DNA from: JALYOC01 sp036675345
Lineage (GTDB): Bacteria > Myxococcota > Myxococcia > Myxococcales > Myxococcaceae
Assembly (NCBI GenBank): GCA_036675345.1
Contig: JAKFFE010000010.1
Location: forward strand, 1-62,842
Direction of reading: 5' to 3'
Length of the DNA: 62,842 nt
Position 1 is the stretch's first letter. The number at the start of each line of letters is the position of its first letter. Of the stretch, positions 1 to 8,137 are shown one piece after another. The position numbers and the translations under genes are program-made. The notes beneath the pieces are model-generated. The model was not told the origin of the DNA. It saw only the letters and a program-made list of their open reading frames with translations, and did not search any database.

Positions 1-108
1 GGGCATCCCCAAGAGACGCGCAGCCAACTTCGGAGGTCACATCTACGGCCTGGCGACTCTTCGGCATCAGCCGCTTAGATCACAACCCGAAGATGTGTGG
101 GATCCTGA

Positions 109-150
109 GGGACAGGCTACATTCTCGACCCCCTGCGTCGAGCCTGTCCC
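109..150. terminator. Inverted repeat, possible terminator or REP remnant
   Basis: A perfect 10-bp inverted repeat (GGGACAGGCT / AGCCTGTCCC, 22-nt loop) lies just beyond the stop of the leftward von Willebrand gene. Its position suits a terminator, though no U-run follows. The same core GGGACAGGCTAC recurs near 54.45 kb. In many proteobacteria such a core belongs to REP-like elements associated with Y1 transposases; that link is inference. Confidence 0.45.
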
Positions 151-165
151 CTTCTTCCGCGGTGG

Positions 166-2055
166 CTACCGCGCGGACACCGAATACTGCCGCGCCCACA
201 GCGGGCGCAGTTGCCCCAGCAGCTTCACGAACTCCTCGCGGTCCGCGTCTCCCTCGGTGGCGCCGCGGGCCAGCTTCTCCGCGGTGGCCAGGCTCCAGGA
301 TTCGGAGGCCTGGCTCTTGCGGAGGATGTCCGCGGTCCCGGCCACCGCCACCGCGAAGCGCAGATCAGAGGAGGCGTCGGCCAGGGACTCCTTCAGATCC
401 TTGCGGGTGAAGGGGAAGGCCTGCTCCGCGGCCTGGGTCCCGTTGGGGGTCTTGGCGCGGATCCGCACCATCCCCAGGTCCTGGCTCTTGCCGGTCAGCT
501 GGACCTCATACAGCGCGGTGACGCTGTGCCCGGCGCCGATCTCCCCCGCGTCCACCTTGTCGTTGCGGAAGTCCTGGTCGGCGATGTCCCGGTTCTCGTA
601 GCCCACCAGCCGGTAGGCGGCCACCGCCTCCGGGTTGAACTCCACCTGCAGCTTCACGTCCTTGGCGATCACCTCCAGGGTCCCGGTGAGCTGGGTCTCG
701 AAGACCTTCTTCGCCTCCCGCATCCCGTCCACGTAGAAGCAGTTGCCGTTGCCGGAGTCGGCCAGCTTCTCCATCAGGTCGTCGCGGTAGTTGCCCATCC
801 CGAAGCCGACGGTGGTCATCGTCACCCCCTCCGCCACGTACTTCTTGATGCTCTCCAGCATCGAGGCCGCGGAGAGGTTGGGGCCGATGTTGGTGTCCCC
901 GTCGGTGAGCACGATCACCCGCGAGACCACGTTCCCGCCGGCCTTCTTCACCGCCTGCTTGTAGGCCAGCTCCATCCCCGATCCCATCGAGGTCCCGCCG
1001 CCCGAACCCAGCGAGTCGATCGCCGCGTAGATCCGGTTCCGATCCCCGGCGGAGGTGGAGGGCAACACCAGCTGCGAGCTGCCGGCGTAGGTGGCGATGG
1101 CCACGGTGTCGTTCTCTCCCAGGTTCTTCACCGCCAGCTTCATCGCCTGTTGCGCCAGGCCCAGCCGGTCGGCGCCGCTCATCGAGCCGGAGGTGTCCAC
1201 CAGGAAGGTCAGGTGCGCGGTCTTGCGCTCGGAGCGGGACACCGCCTTGCCCTGCACCCCCACCCGCAGCAGCTGGTGCCCGCGGGTGAACGGCGAGGGG
1301 GCGCCCTCCAGGCTGACGCTGAACGCTCCCTGGGTGGGGGCGGGGTAGCTGCGGTACTTGAAGTAGTTGACGTACTCCTCCACCCGGACCGAGGCCGGCG
1401 GGGGCAGGTTCTGCTGCCGGGCGTAGCTGCGCATCAGCGAATAGGAGGCGGTGTCCACGTCGATGGCGAAGGTGGAGAGCCGGTCCTTCTTCGGATCCAC
1501 GAACGGGTTGGCGGCGTGGGCCTGGAAGGAGTTGCCGTCCGCCGCGTCCAGCGGGGCCCGGCGATCCTCGATCGGCTGGGGCTCGGGCCGGGGCATGCCA
1601 CCGGGAGCGGCATGGGCCACGCCCTTCCCCAGCGGAGCGGTGGTGGAGGGCGGAGGCGGGGCGGACATCGGCATCGGCATCGGCATCGGCATCGGCATCG
1701 GCATCGGCTTGGCCGGCGCCCTCCGGGGGGGAGCGACGCCCACCGAGCCTCCTCCCGAGCCGCTGACCGGCCCCCCCAGCACGCCGCCGATCACCCCTCC
1801 CACCACCCCACCCTGTACGTCCCCCGTGGCGGTGAGTTCCTGGACTGACCCCTGGTCACCCTCCTCTGCGTCATCCCCGTCGGGAGGCGCCGCCTCGGTC
1901 TTCTCCGACTCCACCGCGACCGGCTGCGCCCTCACCCTCCGCGGCGCCTGGTAGTCGGTGGTCCCACCTCCGGGGGCGGCGCGTTCGGAGAGGGTGCAAC
2001 CACTGAGGGAGATGGCGACCAGCAAGGCAGTGACACGGTGGGGGCAGCGGCGCAT
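166..2055 (-). CDS. von Willebrand factor type A domain lipoprotein (YfbK-like)
   Basis: A 629-aa secreted lipoprotein. The start is the ATG at 2055 because it opens a signal peptide ending in a lipobox (ISLSGC); the frame stays open upstream but would bury that signal. A Pro/Gly/Met-rich linker (about residues 30-160, with seven Pro-Met repeats) precedes a von Willebrand N-terminal region starting near NPFVDPKKDRLSTF. The vWA domain follows with a full MIDAS: DTSGSMSG, the Thr of GGGTSMGSG and LTDGDTN. The C-terminal part matches the DUF3520 region of the YfbK family. Family members are metal-dependent adhesion or assembly proteins of unsettled role. It is transcribed divergently from the lipoprotein-transglutaminase-SIR2 operon. 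Confidence 0.9.
   Translation of the reverse strand: MRRCPHRVTALLVAISLSGCTLSERAAPGGGTTDYQAPRRVRAQPVAVESEKTEAAPPDGDDAEEGDQGSVQELTATGDVQGGVVGGVIGGVLGGPVSGSGGGSVGVAPPRRAPAKPMPMPMPMPMPMPMSAPPPPSTTAPLGKGVAHAAPGGMPRPEPQPIEDRRAPLDAADGNSFQAHAANPFVDPKKDRLSTFAIDVDTASYSLMRSYARQQNLPPPASVRVEEYVNYFKYRSYPAPTQGAFSVSLEGAPSPFTRGHQLLRVGVQGKAVSRSERKTAHLTFLVDTSGSMSGADRLGLAQQAMKLAVKNLGENDTVAIATYAGSSQLVLPSTSAGDRNRIYAAIDSLGSGGGTSMGSGMELAYKQAVKKAGGNVVSRVIVLTDGDTNIGPNLSAASMLESIKKYVAEGVTMTTVGFGMGNYRDDLMEKLADSGNGNCFYVDGMREAKKVFETQLTGTLEVIAKDVKLQVEFNPEAVAAYRLVGYENRDIADQDFRNDKVDAGEIGAGHSVTALYEVQLTGKSQDLGMVRIRAKTPNGTQAAEQAFPFTRKDLKESLADASSDLRFAVAVAGTADILRKSQASESWSLATAEKLARGATEGDADREEFVKLLGQLRPLWARQYSVSAR
1667..1708. repeat. 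Hexanucleotide tandem repeat (ATCGGC)x7
   Basis: Seven perfect copies of a 6-bp unit lie inside the vWA lipoprotein gene and encode seven Pro-Met dipeptides in the linker. Changes in copy number would keep the reading frame, so linker length could vary between strains. Confidence 0.95.
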
Positions 2056-2155
2056 GTGGGTTCCTCGGGCGAAAAGGGACCCGGGCGGAAACGGATGGGC
2101 CGGCGAATCGATTTTCCAGCAGCATTTCCGGGTCGCGTTGGTAGCGTCCCGCGCC

Positions 2156-3424
2156 ATGCGCTTTCCCTCTTTTTCCCCGGTGCTCCTGCTTGCGCTGTTC
2201 ACCGGCTGCGCCGCCTCCACCCCGGCGGTCCGGCCGGAGCCCGCCCCGGCGGAGAAGCCCGCGCCCCCGGCCCCGCCGCCCCCGGCCGAGGCCAAGCCGA
2301 TGACCCTCCAGGAGGCCCTGGCCCGCGAGTTCGACGCGCTGCCGATCAAGGAGGTCACCTTCCCCGCCGACACCTTCCGCGGCCAGGCGGAGACCAGCGG
2401 CCAGCCGGAGGTCACCCCGCACGAAGGCTTCCTCCAGGTGTCGATCCCGGTGGGGACCGCGGTGAACATGGAGTGCTTCGTCTACCCCAAGCACCTGGAC
2501 AGCGGCGCCGCGCTGCTGGGGTTCATCCAGAGCGTCACCGAGGGGGTGCAGCTGGTGCAGCTGCGTCCGGTGGAGATCGCCGCGGTGGGGGTGGACGCGG
2601 TGGTGGTGGCCCACGCCAACTATGTGACCGAGACCCCGGCCGGCAAACAAGGCGGGGTGCTGAAGATCGCGGTGCGCGCCAAGAGCGGAAACTCGGTGCT
2701 CTGCTACCACGACGAGCCCGGCTTCTCGAAGTCGTTCAGCCGGATGGTGCAGACCTTCGCCGGTTCGCTGGAGGCGGTGGACACCGAGGAGGTGCCCAGC
2801 CTGTACTCGGAGCTGCAGCGGGTCAGCTTCCGCGACGTCCCGGTGGGCTTCGAGCGTCGCCGGGTGCTGACCGGCAAGGACGGCGGTAAGGTGCACGAGG
2901 TGATCAGCATGATGCTGATGCCGCGCTCAGCGGTGGACCTGCTGGCCGAGGACAGCTCGCACGTGACCACCACCGACAGCAAGGGCCGGGTGGTGTCGAT
3001 CCGCAGCGCGGAGGGCAGCTCGGGGGAGGCCACCGTGGACCTGACGGTGGAGCGCACCTCCAAGAATGTCTACGCCTACCAGGGGGCGCTGAGCGGCAAG
3101 GAGGTCTCCGGGACCTTCAAGTCCAAGGACAAGGCGGGCCTTCCCGGGGACGAGCTGGTGGAAGCCCGGCTGCGGGACCAGCTGTTCGACGGCAAGACGA
3201 AGTCGCTGGCCTTTGAGTCCTATGATCCGGCGCTGGATCTCAACGCCCCCACCCAGCTGACCATCACCCCGCTCAACGCGGCCGAGCGCACCGCGCAGGT
3301 GGCGATGGGGGCGATCAAGATCGACGGCCAGGTGGACGCGAACGGCCGGCTGAGCAAGGCCAACATCAACCTCGGCCCCGCGGTGTTGACCATGGAGCGC
3401 ATCGCCGAGGCCGGTCAGCCGTGA
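2156..3424 (+). CDS. Lipoprotein of unknown function
   Basis: A 422-aa protein beginning with a signal peptide and lipobox (LLALFTGC), then a Pro/Ala-rich linker to about residue 45. The rest looks like a mixed soluble domain with no motif I recognise. The ATG at 2156 is chosen because it opens the signal peptide. Its TGA overlaps the GTG of the next gene (GTGA), so translation is probably coupled to the transglutaminase-like gene. Gene order suggests a periplasmic or outer-membrane partner of that protein, but no function can be assigned. The upstream divergent gap of 100 bases should hold both promoters. Confidence 0.8.
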   Translation: MRFPSFSPVLLLALFTGCAASTPAVRPEPAPAEKPAPPAPPPPAEAKPMTLQEALAREFDALPIKEVTFPADTFRGQAETSGQPEVTPHEGFLQVSIPVGTAVNMECFVYPKHLDSGAALLGFIQSVTEGVQLVQLRPVEIAAVGVDAVVVAHANYVTETPAGKQGGVLKIAVRAKSGNSVLCYHDEPGFSKSFSRMVQTFAGSLEAVDTEEVPSLYSELQRVSFRDVPVGFERRRVLTGKDGGKVHEVISMMLMPRSAVDLLAEDSSHVTTTDSKGRVVSIRSAEGSSGEATVDLTVERTSKNVYAYQGALSGKEVSGTFKSKDKAGLPGDELVEARLRDQLFDGKTKSLAFESYDPALDLNAPTQLTITPLNAAERTAQVAMGAIKIDGQVDANGRLSKANINLGPAVLTMERIAEAGQP

Positions 3425-4188
3425 CCTTCCCGGCGCTGGTGGTGGCGGTGCTGGTGACCCAGGCCCCCGAGCCGGCGCCGTTCCTGGGCGAGTTCCAGAT
3501 CGAGGATCGCGCCCAGGCCCGGCTGGGCCCGGCCACCCCGCTGACGGTGACGGTGCGCATCCCCGCCACCCAACTGCGGCCCCGGGAGCTGGACCGCCGC
3601 TTCCGGCTGCGGCACCCGGAGGCGGACACCGTCCGCTTCGAGGTGCGGGGCTACCCGGCCAGTCGGGATCCGCTGCTGCCCAGGCACCGCCGGCCCAGCT
3701 TCGTGATCGACTACGACCAAAAGCCGGTGCAGGCGCTGCGGGAGAGGTTCCTGGCCCAGGGAAAGCCGCCCACCCTCGAGGCGCTGACCGCGTTCGTGGA
3801 TCAGTCGATCGTGAAGAAGAACCTCAGCCGCGGGTTCGACTTCGCCTCGGTGGTGGCGCGCCGGGCGGAGGGAGATTGCACTGAACACGCGGTGCTGCTG
3901 GCGGCGCTGGCGCGGTCGTTCCGGCTGCCTGCCCGGGTGGTGCTGGGGCTGGCGCTGGTGGAAGGGACCGAAGGTCTCAAGGCCTTCGGACACGCCTGGG
4001 TGGAGGTCCGGGAGGGCAAGCACTGGAAGCCGGCGGACGCGGCCCTGCGCGGGGTGACCGAACTGCAGTACCTGCCGCTCAACGTGCTGGAGGACGAGAG
4101 CGCCTCCTATCTGGGCGCCGCGATCCGGCAGGGCTCGCTGATGGCGGTGCAGGGCCTGGTGCTGGAGGATGCTCCTCCCGGTGAGTGA
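3421..4188 (+). CDS. Transglutaminase-like superfamily protein
   Basis: A 255-aa protein carrying a transglutaminase/protease-like core. The Cys lies in GDCTEHAVLLAALAR (about residue 152), the His in FGHAWVEV (about 190) and the Asp in WKPADAALRG (about 205), giving the usual Cys-His-Asp triad. The hydrophobic N-terminus could be a weak signal peptide (cleavage after VTQA is possible), so it may act outside the cytoplasm with the preceding lipoprotein. Family members act as cysteine proteases or amidases, and the substrate is unknown. The GTG start overlaps the previous stop by 4 bases. Confidence 0.85.
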   Translation: MTFPALVVAVLVTQAPEPAPFLGEFQIEDRAQARLGPATPLTVTVRIPATQLRPRELDRRFRLRHPEADTVRFEVRGYPASRDPLLPRHRRPSFVIDYDQKPVQALRERFLAQGKPPTLEALTAFVDQSIVKKNLSRGFDFASVVARRAEGDCTEHAVLLAALARSFRLPARVVLGLALVEGTEGLKAFGHAWVEVREGKHWKPADAALRGVTELQYLPLNVLEDESASYLGAAIRQGSLMAVQGLVLEDAPPGE

Positions 4189-4192
4189 CCCG

Positions 4193-4360
4193 ATGCCGCT
4201 TCCCTTCCCGGACAGCCTCTGCCACCGCTGCGCCGCCCCGCCCCGCTACGTGGCCACCGGCCGCTCCACCTTCATCCTCTGCCCGCTGTTGCCCAACAAG
4301 TACCCGCCCCAGCCGGTGCGCTCCTGCCCGCTGTTCCGTCCCCAAGGAGAGCAGCCGTGA
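4193..4360 (+). CDS. Small Cys-rich protein
   Basis: A 55-aa protein with a CxxC pair (LCHRC) and two later cysteines (ILC and SC), a spacing that could hold one zinc. The ATG at 4193 is the cleanest start; an in-frame GTG at 4181 and ATG at 4169 are alternatives, and both overlap the transglutaminase gene. Its stop overlaps the GTG of the SIR2-like gene by 4 bases, which argues that it is a real member of the operon. I do not recognise the family. Confidence 0.6.
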   Translation: MPLPFPDSLCHRCAAPPRYVATGRSTFILCPLLPNKYPPQPVRSCPLFRPQGEQP

Positions 4361-5331
4361 TCAAGCGCCAGGATCCGGCCCAGCGGCTGGCGGCGGCGGC
4401 CGGTGACGGGGGGATCACCCTGGTGCTGGGCGCGGGGGTGTCGATCACCCGCGGGGTGCCCGGCTGGGGCGCGGTCACCGCGCACCTGTGGTCGGAGGCC
4501 TTCCCCGACTCCCCGCTGCCTCCCCTCTCCGGCACCACACAGGCCTTCCCCCTGGCGCTGGAGCTGTGCGCCCGCCAGTTGGGGGCCGCCCACTTCGTGT
4601 CCAGCCTCAAGGCGCGGCTGTACCGCGATCTGCGGATGCCCTCCCGCGCCGAGAGCCACCGGGCCAACGACACCCTGGGGGTGCTGGCGCGGCTGGCCAC
4701 CTTGGAGCACGCCCAGGGCAGCGAGCGGCGGATCGTCCGGATCATCAGCTTCAACGCCGACGATCTGCTGGAGCAGGCGGTGGGGGCGCTGGCCCCGCGG
4801 GTGAGGGTGCTCAAGCCGATCGTCCGCGCCAGCCAGAGCCCGGAGCGGGGCGTGGGCCAACAGCCGATCCCGGTCTACCACCTGCACGGCTACCTCCCCC
4901 AGAACCCCCGGGCCAAGTGGCACCACGGCGCCCCGGACTCGCTGGTGTTCACCGACGCCCAGTACTGGTCCGGGGTGGCCGAACCGATGGGCTTCGCCAA
5001 CCGGGTGATGAACTTCGCGCTCCACGACAGCCGCTGCATCTTCCTGGGGCTGTCGATGACCGACCTGAACCTGATGCGCTGGCTGGCGGTGCGCACCAAC
5101 CAGATCGAGACCGACAAGACCACCCAGTTCGGCCAGGCCCCGGAGGCCGACACCCGCCGGGCCATCCGCCGCGCAATGGATCGCCACTTCTGGATCCGCC
5201 CGGACTCCGACGACCCCTCCGGCTTCACCTCCCGCTGGCTGGCCCTGCGCGGCGTGGAGGCGGTCCCCCTCCCGGACTGGAGCGGAGACCACCTCTCCGC
5301 CCTGTTCGGGCGCTGCTTCCAGCCGCCCTAG
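4357..5331 (+). CDS. SIR2-like domain protein
   Basis: A 324-aa single-domain protein of the SIR2_2 type. Visible motifs are the Rossmann glycine loop VLGAGVSITRGVPGW (about residues 23-37), SFNADDLLE (about 131) in place of the common TTNYDxLLE, HLHG (about 174) and IFLGLSMTDLNL (about 229). The Asn and His of these motifs are the NAD-handling residues in SIR2-type NADases of phage-defence systems (ThsA, DSR). No effector or sensor domain is fused, so it is either a standalone NADase or needs a partner. The GTG start is coupled by GTGA to the Cys-rich gene. The stop shares a CTAG with the stop of the convergent Clp gene. Confidence 0.8.
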   Translation: MIKRQDPAQRLAAAAGDGGITLVLGAGVSITRGVPGWGAVTAHLWSEAFPDSPLPPLSGTTQAFPLALELCARQLGAAHFVSSLKARLYRDLRMPSRAESHRANDTLGVLARLATLEHAQGSERRIVRIISFNADDLLEQAVGALAPRVRVLKPIVRASQSPERGVGQQPIPVYHLHGYLPQNPRAKWHHGAPDSLVFTDAQYWSGVAEPMGFANRVMNFALHDSRCIFLGLSMTDLNLMRWLAVRTNQIETDKTTQFGQAPEADTRRAIRRAMDRHFWIRPDSDDPSGFTSRWLALRGVEAVPLPDWSGDHLSALFGRCFQPP

Positions 5332-8105
5332 GCGCGGTCCTTGGAGAGCCAGGCGGCGATGAACAGCTCCAGCTCTCCGCGCAGCACGTCCTTGATTCGC
5401 GGGGTCTCGGCGCCGGTGCGGGGATCCTCCACCCGGGCGGCGCGGCCCACGAAGTAGCGCCGGACCTCCCCGGTGGGCGGCGGTCCGTCCAGCAGCGCGG
5501 CGGCCAGCTGCCGGGCCTCGGCCAGCTCGCCGATCCCCTGCAGCACCACCTGGCGGCCGCTGGTGTCGTCCTTGGCCCGCGCCTCGGCCCCCACCCTCTC
5601 CACGAAGAAGCCGGCGTGCCGACGGATCTCCCTGGCCTCCACCTCCACGGTTCCCGGCGGCTCCCTGGGCCAGGGGCGGCTATGCACGTACGCGCCGATC
5701 CGGCTGCTCTCGTCCACCCGGCGGTGCAGTCCGGCCTCGCTGGCCAGGTAGCCCAACACCCCGGGGCCGGCGATCCGCAGCAGCACCCGGGCCGGATCGC
5801 TGCCCTCCGCCACCGCCAGCGCCTCGTACCCCCGCTTCTGCGCCCAGCCCAGGTACATGTAGCCCAGCTCGCGGATCCAGCCCTTGGCCGCCGGTCCTTC
5901 GCTGGCGGCCAGGATCTCCAGCAGGGCCTCGTCGATCCCGCTGCCCCCGCCGCCCTGGGTGCGCGCCTCCGCAAGCTGCACCTCGCGGCCGACCTCCTCC
6001 ACCGCGCGCGCGGCGGAGCCCAGCGCTCCTTCGTTCTTCGCCTCCCGCACCAGCCGGCGGGCGAACTGGGCGGTCTGCACCAGCCGCTCCAGATCTCCCA
6101 GCTGCGCCTCCACGGTGCGGAAGTCGCGCAGCTTGCTGGCCGCCCGCTCCGGATCGTCCCAGAAGTCGGGGGCCTGGGACTCGGCCAGCAGCTGGGCCCG
6201 CCGCCGCTCCAGCCCGGGGCGGCCCACCGCGGTGCCCACCTGGGTGGCCCGGTTCAACAGCCCATCCGCCTCGGTCTGCAGCGCCCGGCGATCCACCCGC
6301 TTGCGGATCCGCGCCGCGCCCGGGGAGGGCACCGTGACCTGGGTGGTCCGCTCGCGCACCGGGGCCGGACTGGAGACCGCCACCACCCGCCCGCCCGGCC
6401 GGGCCTCCACCCGCACCGGGGTCCCCGGCGGCAGCGGCCGCTTGACGATCTCCACCGCCAGCGCCGCGGTGAGGGTCTTCTCGATCTCCCGCTGCAGGAA
6501 GCGGGCGCCGGAGAGCGGCGAGTACCCCCGCTCCACCAGCAGATCCACCACGTCCGGGGTGACCTCCACGTCCAGCCCCCGGGCCCGGATCCCCTCCCGC
6601 TCCAGCACCCGGCCCACCTCCCGGTGGGCGATCTTCCGGATCTCCACCCGGGACAGCGGCTGGAAGTGGCACAGGGCATCGAAGCGGTTGAGGAACTCCG
6701 GCCGGAAGGCCTCCGCGATCCGCCGATCCACCTCCACCCTCAGCTCCTGGGGCCCCCGGCTGCCGGAGAAGCCGATCGGCGGCTCCCGGTACACCTCCGC
6801 GCCCACGTTGGAGGTGGCGATGATCAGGGTGTTGTTGCAGGGCACCACCTCGCCGGCGGCGTTGACGAACTGCCCCTCGTCGAACAGCTGCAGGAACCGA
6901 TCGTGCACCGACTGGTGGGCCTTCTCGAACTCGTCCAGGAGCAGGACGCTGAACACCTTGCCGTCCAGCAGCCGGGTCAGCTCGCCCCGCCGCTGCTGCC
7001 AGCTCTCCGCCCAGGGAGCGCCAAACGGGATCGTGTCGTCGTTCTCGTCCGGGTAGTCGGCCATGTTCAGCCGCACCAGCCGGTCCGCCGAGCCGAACAG
7101 GAACTCCGCCAGCAGCTTGGCCAGGTGGGTCTTGCCCACCCCGGTGGGACCGGCGAACAGGAACACCCCCAGCGGGCGCCGGGGATCGTTCAGCCCCGCC
7201 TTGAGCAGGGCCACCGCGCGCAGCACCACCGCCACCGCGTCCTGCTGCCCCAGGATCCGGTCCCCGAAGAAGCGCTCGGTCTCCGCCAGATCCAGCGGCA
7301 CCGAGTCGTCCACCACGAAGCGCGGCAGCCGGGTGGCGGAGCAGAACCGGGTCACCACCTCGTCCGGCCCCACCCGCTCCCGCTTGGCGGTGATCGCCTC
7401 CGCGGCGGTCTCCCGCAACAGCTCGATCGCCTTGCGCGGCATCCGCTGCGCGAGCAGGAACTTGGCCGCCATCCGCTGGGCCATGTCGCAGGCCGACGGT
7501 TCGATCGGCACCCCCAGCTCGGACTCCAGATCCTCGGCCACCTTGCCCAGGATCCAGCGCACCCGCTCCGGGGGAGGCTCGTCGATCGCCAGCAGGTGCA
7601 GCCGCTCGGCCACCGCCTCGTCCGAGCGCAACAGCTCGTGGGCCCGCCGCTGATCGGCCTCCAGCACGAAGCGCAGGGCGCCGGCGCGCAGGGCCTTGAT
7701 CATCACCGGGATCACCGGGCCGCCCAGCCCGCTGGCCAGATCCCGGATGTAGACGATGGTCCGGGGCACCCCGGCCAGCGACTCCAGAAGCTCGTCCAGG
7801 GTCTCCGCGGCCCGCCGCTCGCCGCGGGCCAGGATCCCGGCCATGGAGATCTCCACCAGCCGCGAGTCGTCGTCCGCCACCAGCTTGCGGGCCACCTCGT
7901 GGACGATCGCGCTCTTGCCCACCCCGGCCTCGCCGGCCAGCAGCGGGTGCTTGTCCCCGCGGGAGAGCAGACCCAGCACCTCGGTCACCGCGGCGTCCAC
8001 CCCGTGGGCCGGGGGGAGCTTTCCGTCCCGGGCCAGGGCGGTCAGTTCACGTTCCACCAGACGGGAAAGTTCGTCCTCCACTCCGGGCGTCTTGCGTTTC
8101 GACAT
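5328..8105 (-). CDS. ClpA-type AAA+ unfoldase fused to a release-factor-2-like domain
   Basis: A 925-aa fusion. The first AAA+ module has a Walker A (GEAGVGKSA, about residue 58), but its Walker B position reads VYIRDLAS without the catalytic Glu. The second is complete: GPTGVGKTH (about 318), LLLDEFEKAH (about 387), ATSN sensor and arginine finger FRPEFLNRFD. Between them, at the place of the ClpA ClpP-binding loop, it has IGFSG. The last 320 residues follow bacterial RF2: a PCRF domain (APDFWDDPERAASKL), then the second-domain pattern GYMYLGWAQKRGYEA...GLHRRVDESSR and a C-terminus like RF2 (ARVEDPRTGAET). The GGQ motif is absent and the SPF anticodon loop is not recognisable. The start at 8105 excludes an implausible upstream extension. 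Only 32 bases separate it from the divergent hydrolase gene. No clp N-domain is seen. Confidence 0.85.
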   Translation of the reverse strand: MSKRKTPGVEDELSRLVERELTALARDGKLPPAHGVDAAVTEVLGLLSRGDKHPLLAGEAGVGKSAIVHEVARKLVADDDSRLVEISMAGILARGERRAAETLDELLESLAGVPRTIVYIRDLASGLGGPVIPVMIKALRAGALRFVLEADQRRAHELLRSDEAVAERLHLLAIDEPPPERVRWILGKVAEDLESELGVPIEPSACDMAQRMAAKFLLAQRMPRKAIELLRETAAEAITAKRERVGPDEVVTRFCSATRLPRFVVDDSVPLDLAETERFFGDRILGQQDAVAVVLRAVALLKAGLNDPRRPLGVFLFAGPTGVGKTHLAKLLAEFLFGSADRLVRLNMADYPDENDDTIPFGAPWAESWQQRRGELTRLLDGKVFSVLLLDEFEKAHQSVHDRFLQLFDEGQFVNAAGEVVPCNNTLIIATSNVGAEVYREPPIGFSGSRGPQELRVEVDRRIAEAFRPEFLNRFDALCHFQPLSRVEIRKIAHREVGRVLEREGIRARGLDVEVTPDVVDLLVERGYSPLSGARFLQREIEKTLTAALAVEIVKRPLPPGTPVRVEARPGGRVVAVSSPAPVRERTTQVTVPSPGAARIRKRVDRRALQTEADGLLNRATQVGTAVGRPGLERRRAQLLAESQAPDFWDDPERAASKLRDFRTVEAQLGDLERLVQTAQFARRLVREAKNEGALGSAARAVEEVGREVQLAEARTQGGGGSGIDEALLEILAASEGPAAKGWIRELGYMYLGWAQKRGYEALAVAEGSDPARVLLRIAGPGVLGYLASEAGLHRRVDESSRIGAYVHSRPWPREPPGTVEVEAREIRRHAGFFVERVGAEARAKDDTSGRQVVLQGIGELAEARQLAAALLDGPPPTGEVRRYFVGRAARVEDPRTGAETPRIKDVLRGELELFIAAWLSKDRA

Positions 8106-8137
8106 GGATCCAATCGGCGCTATAGGCCTCAACCCAC

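Noticed and set aside
1..108. Possible gene tail at the left edge
   Set aside because: Short open frames exist in several phases, but none shows a recognisable protein pattern, so no call is made.
166..2469. Longer start for the vWA protein at 2469
   Set aside because: It would overlap most of the divergent lipoprotein 5' end and hide a perfect signal peptide and lipobox beginning at 2055.
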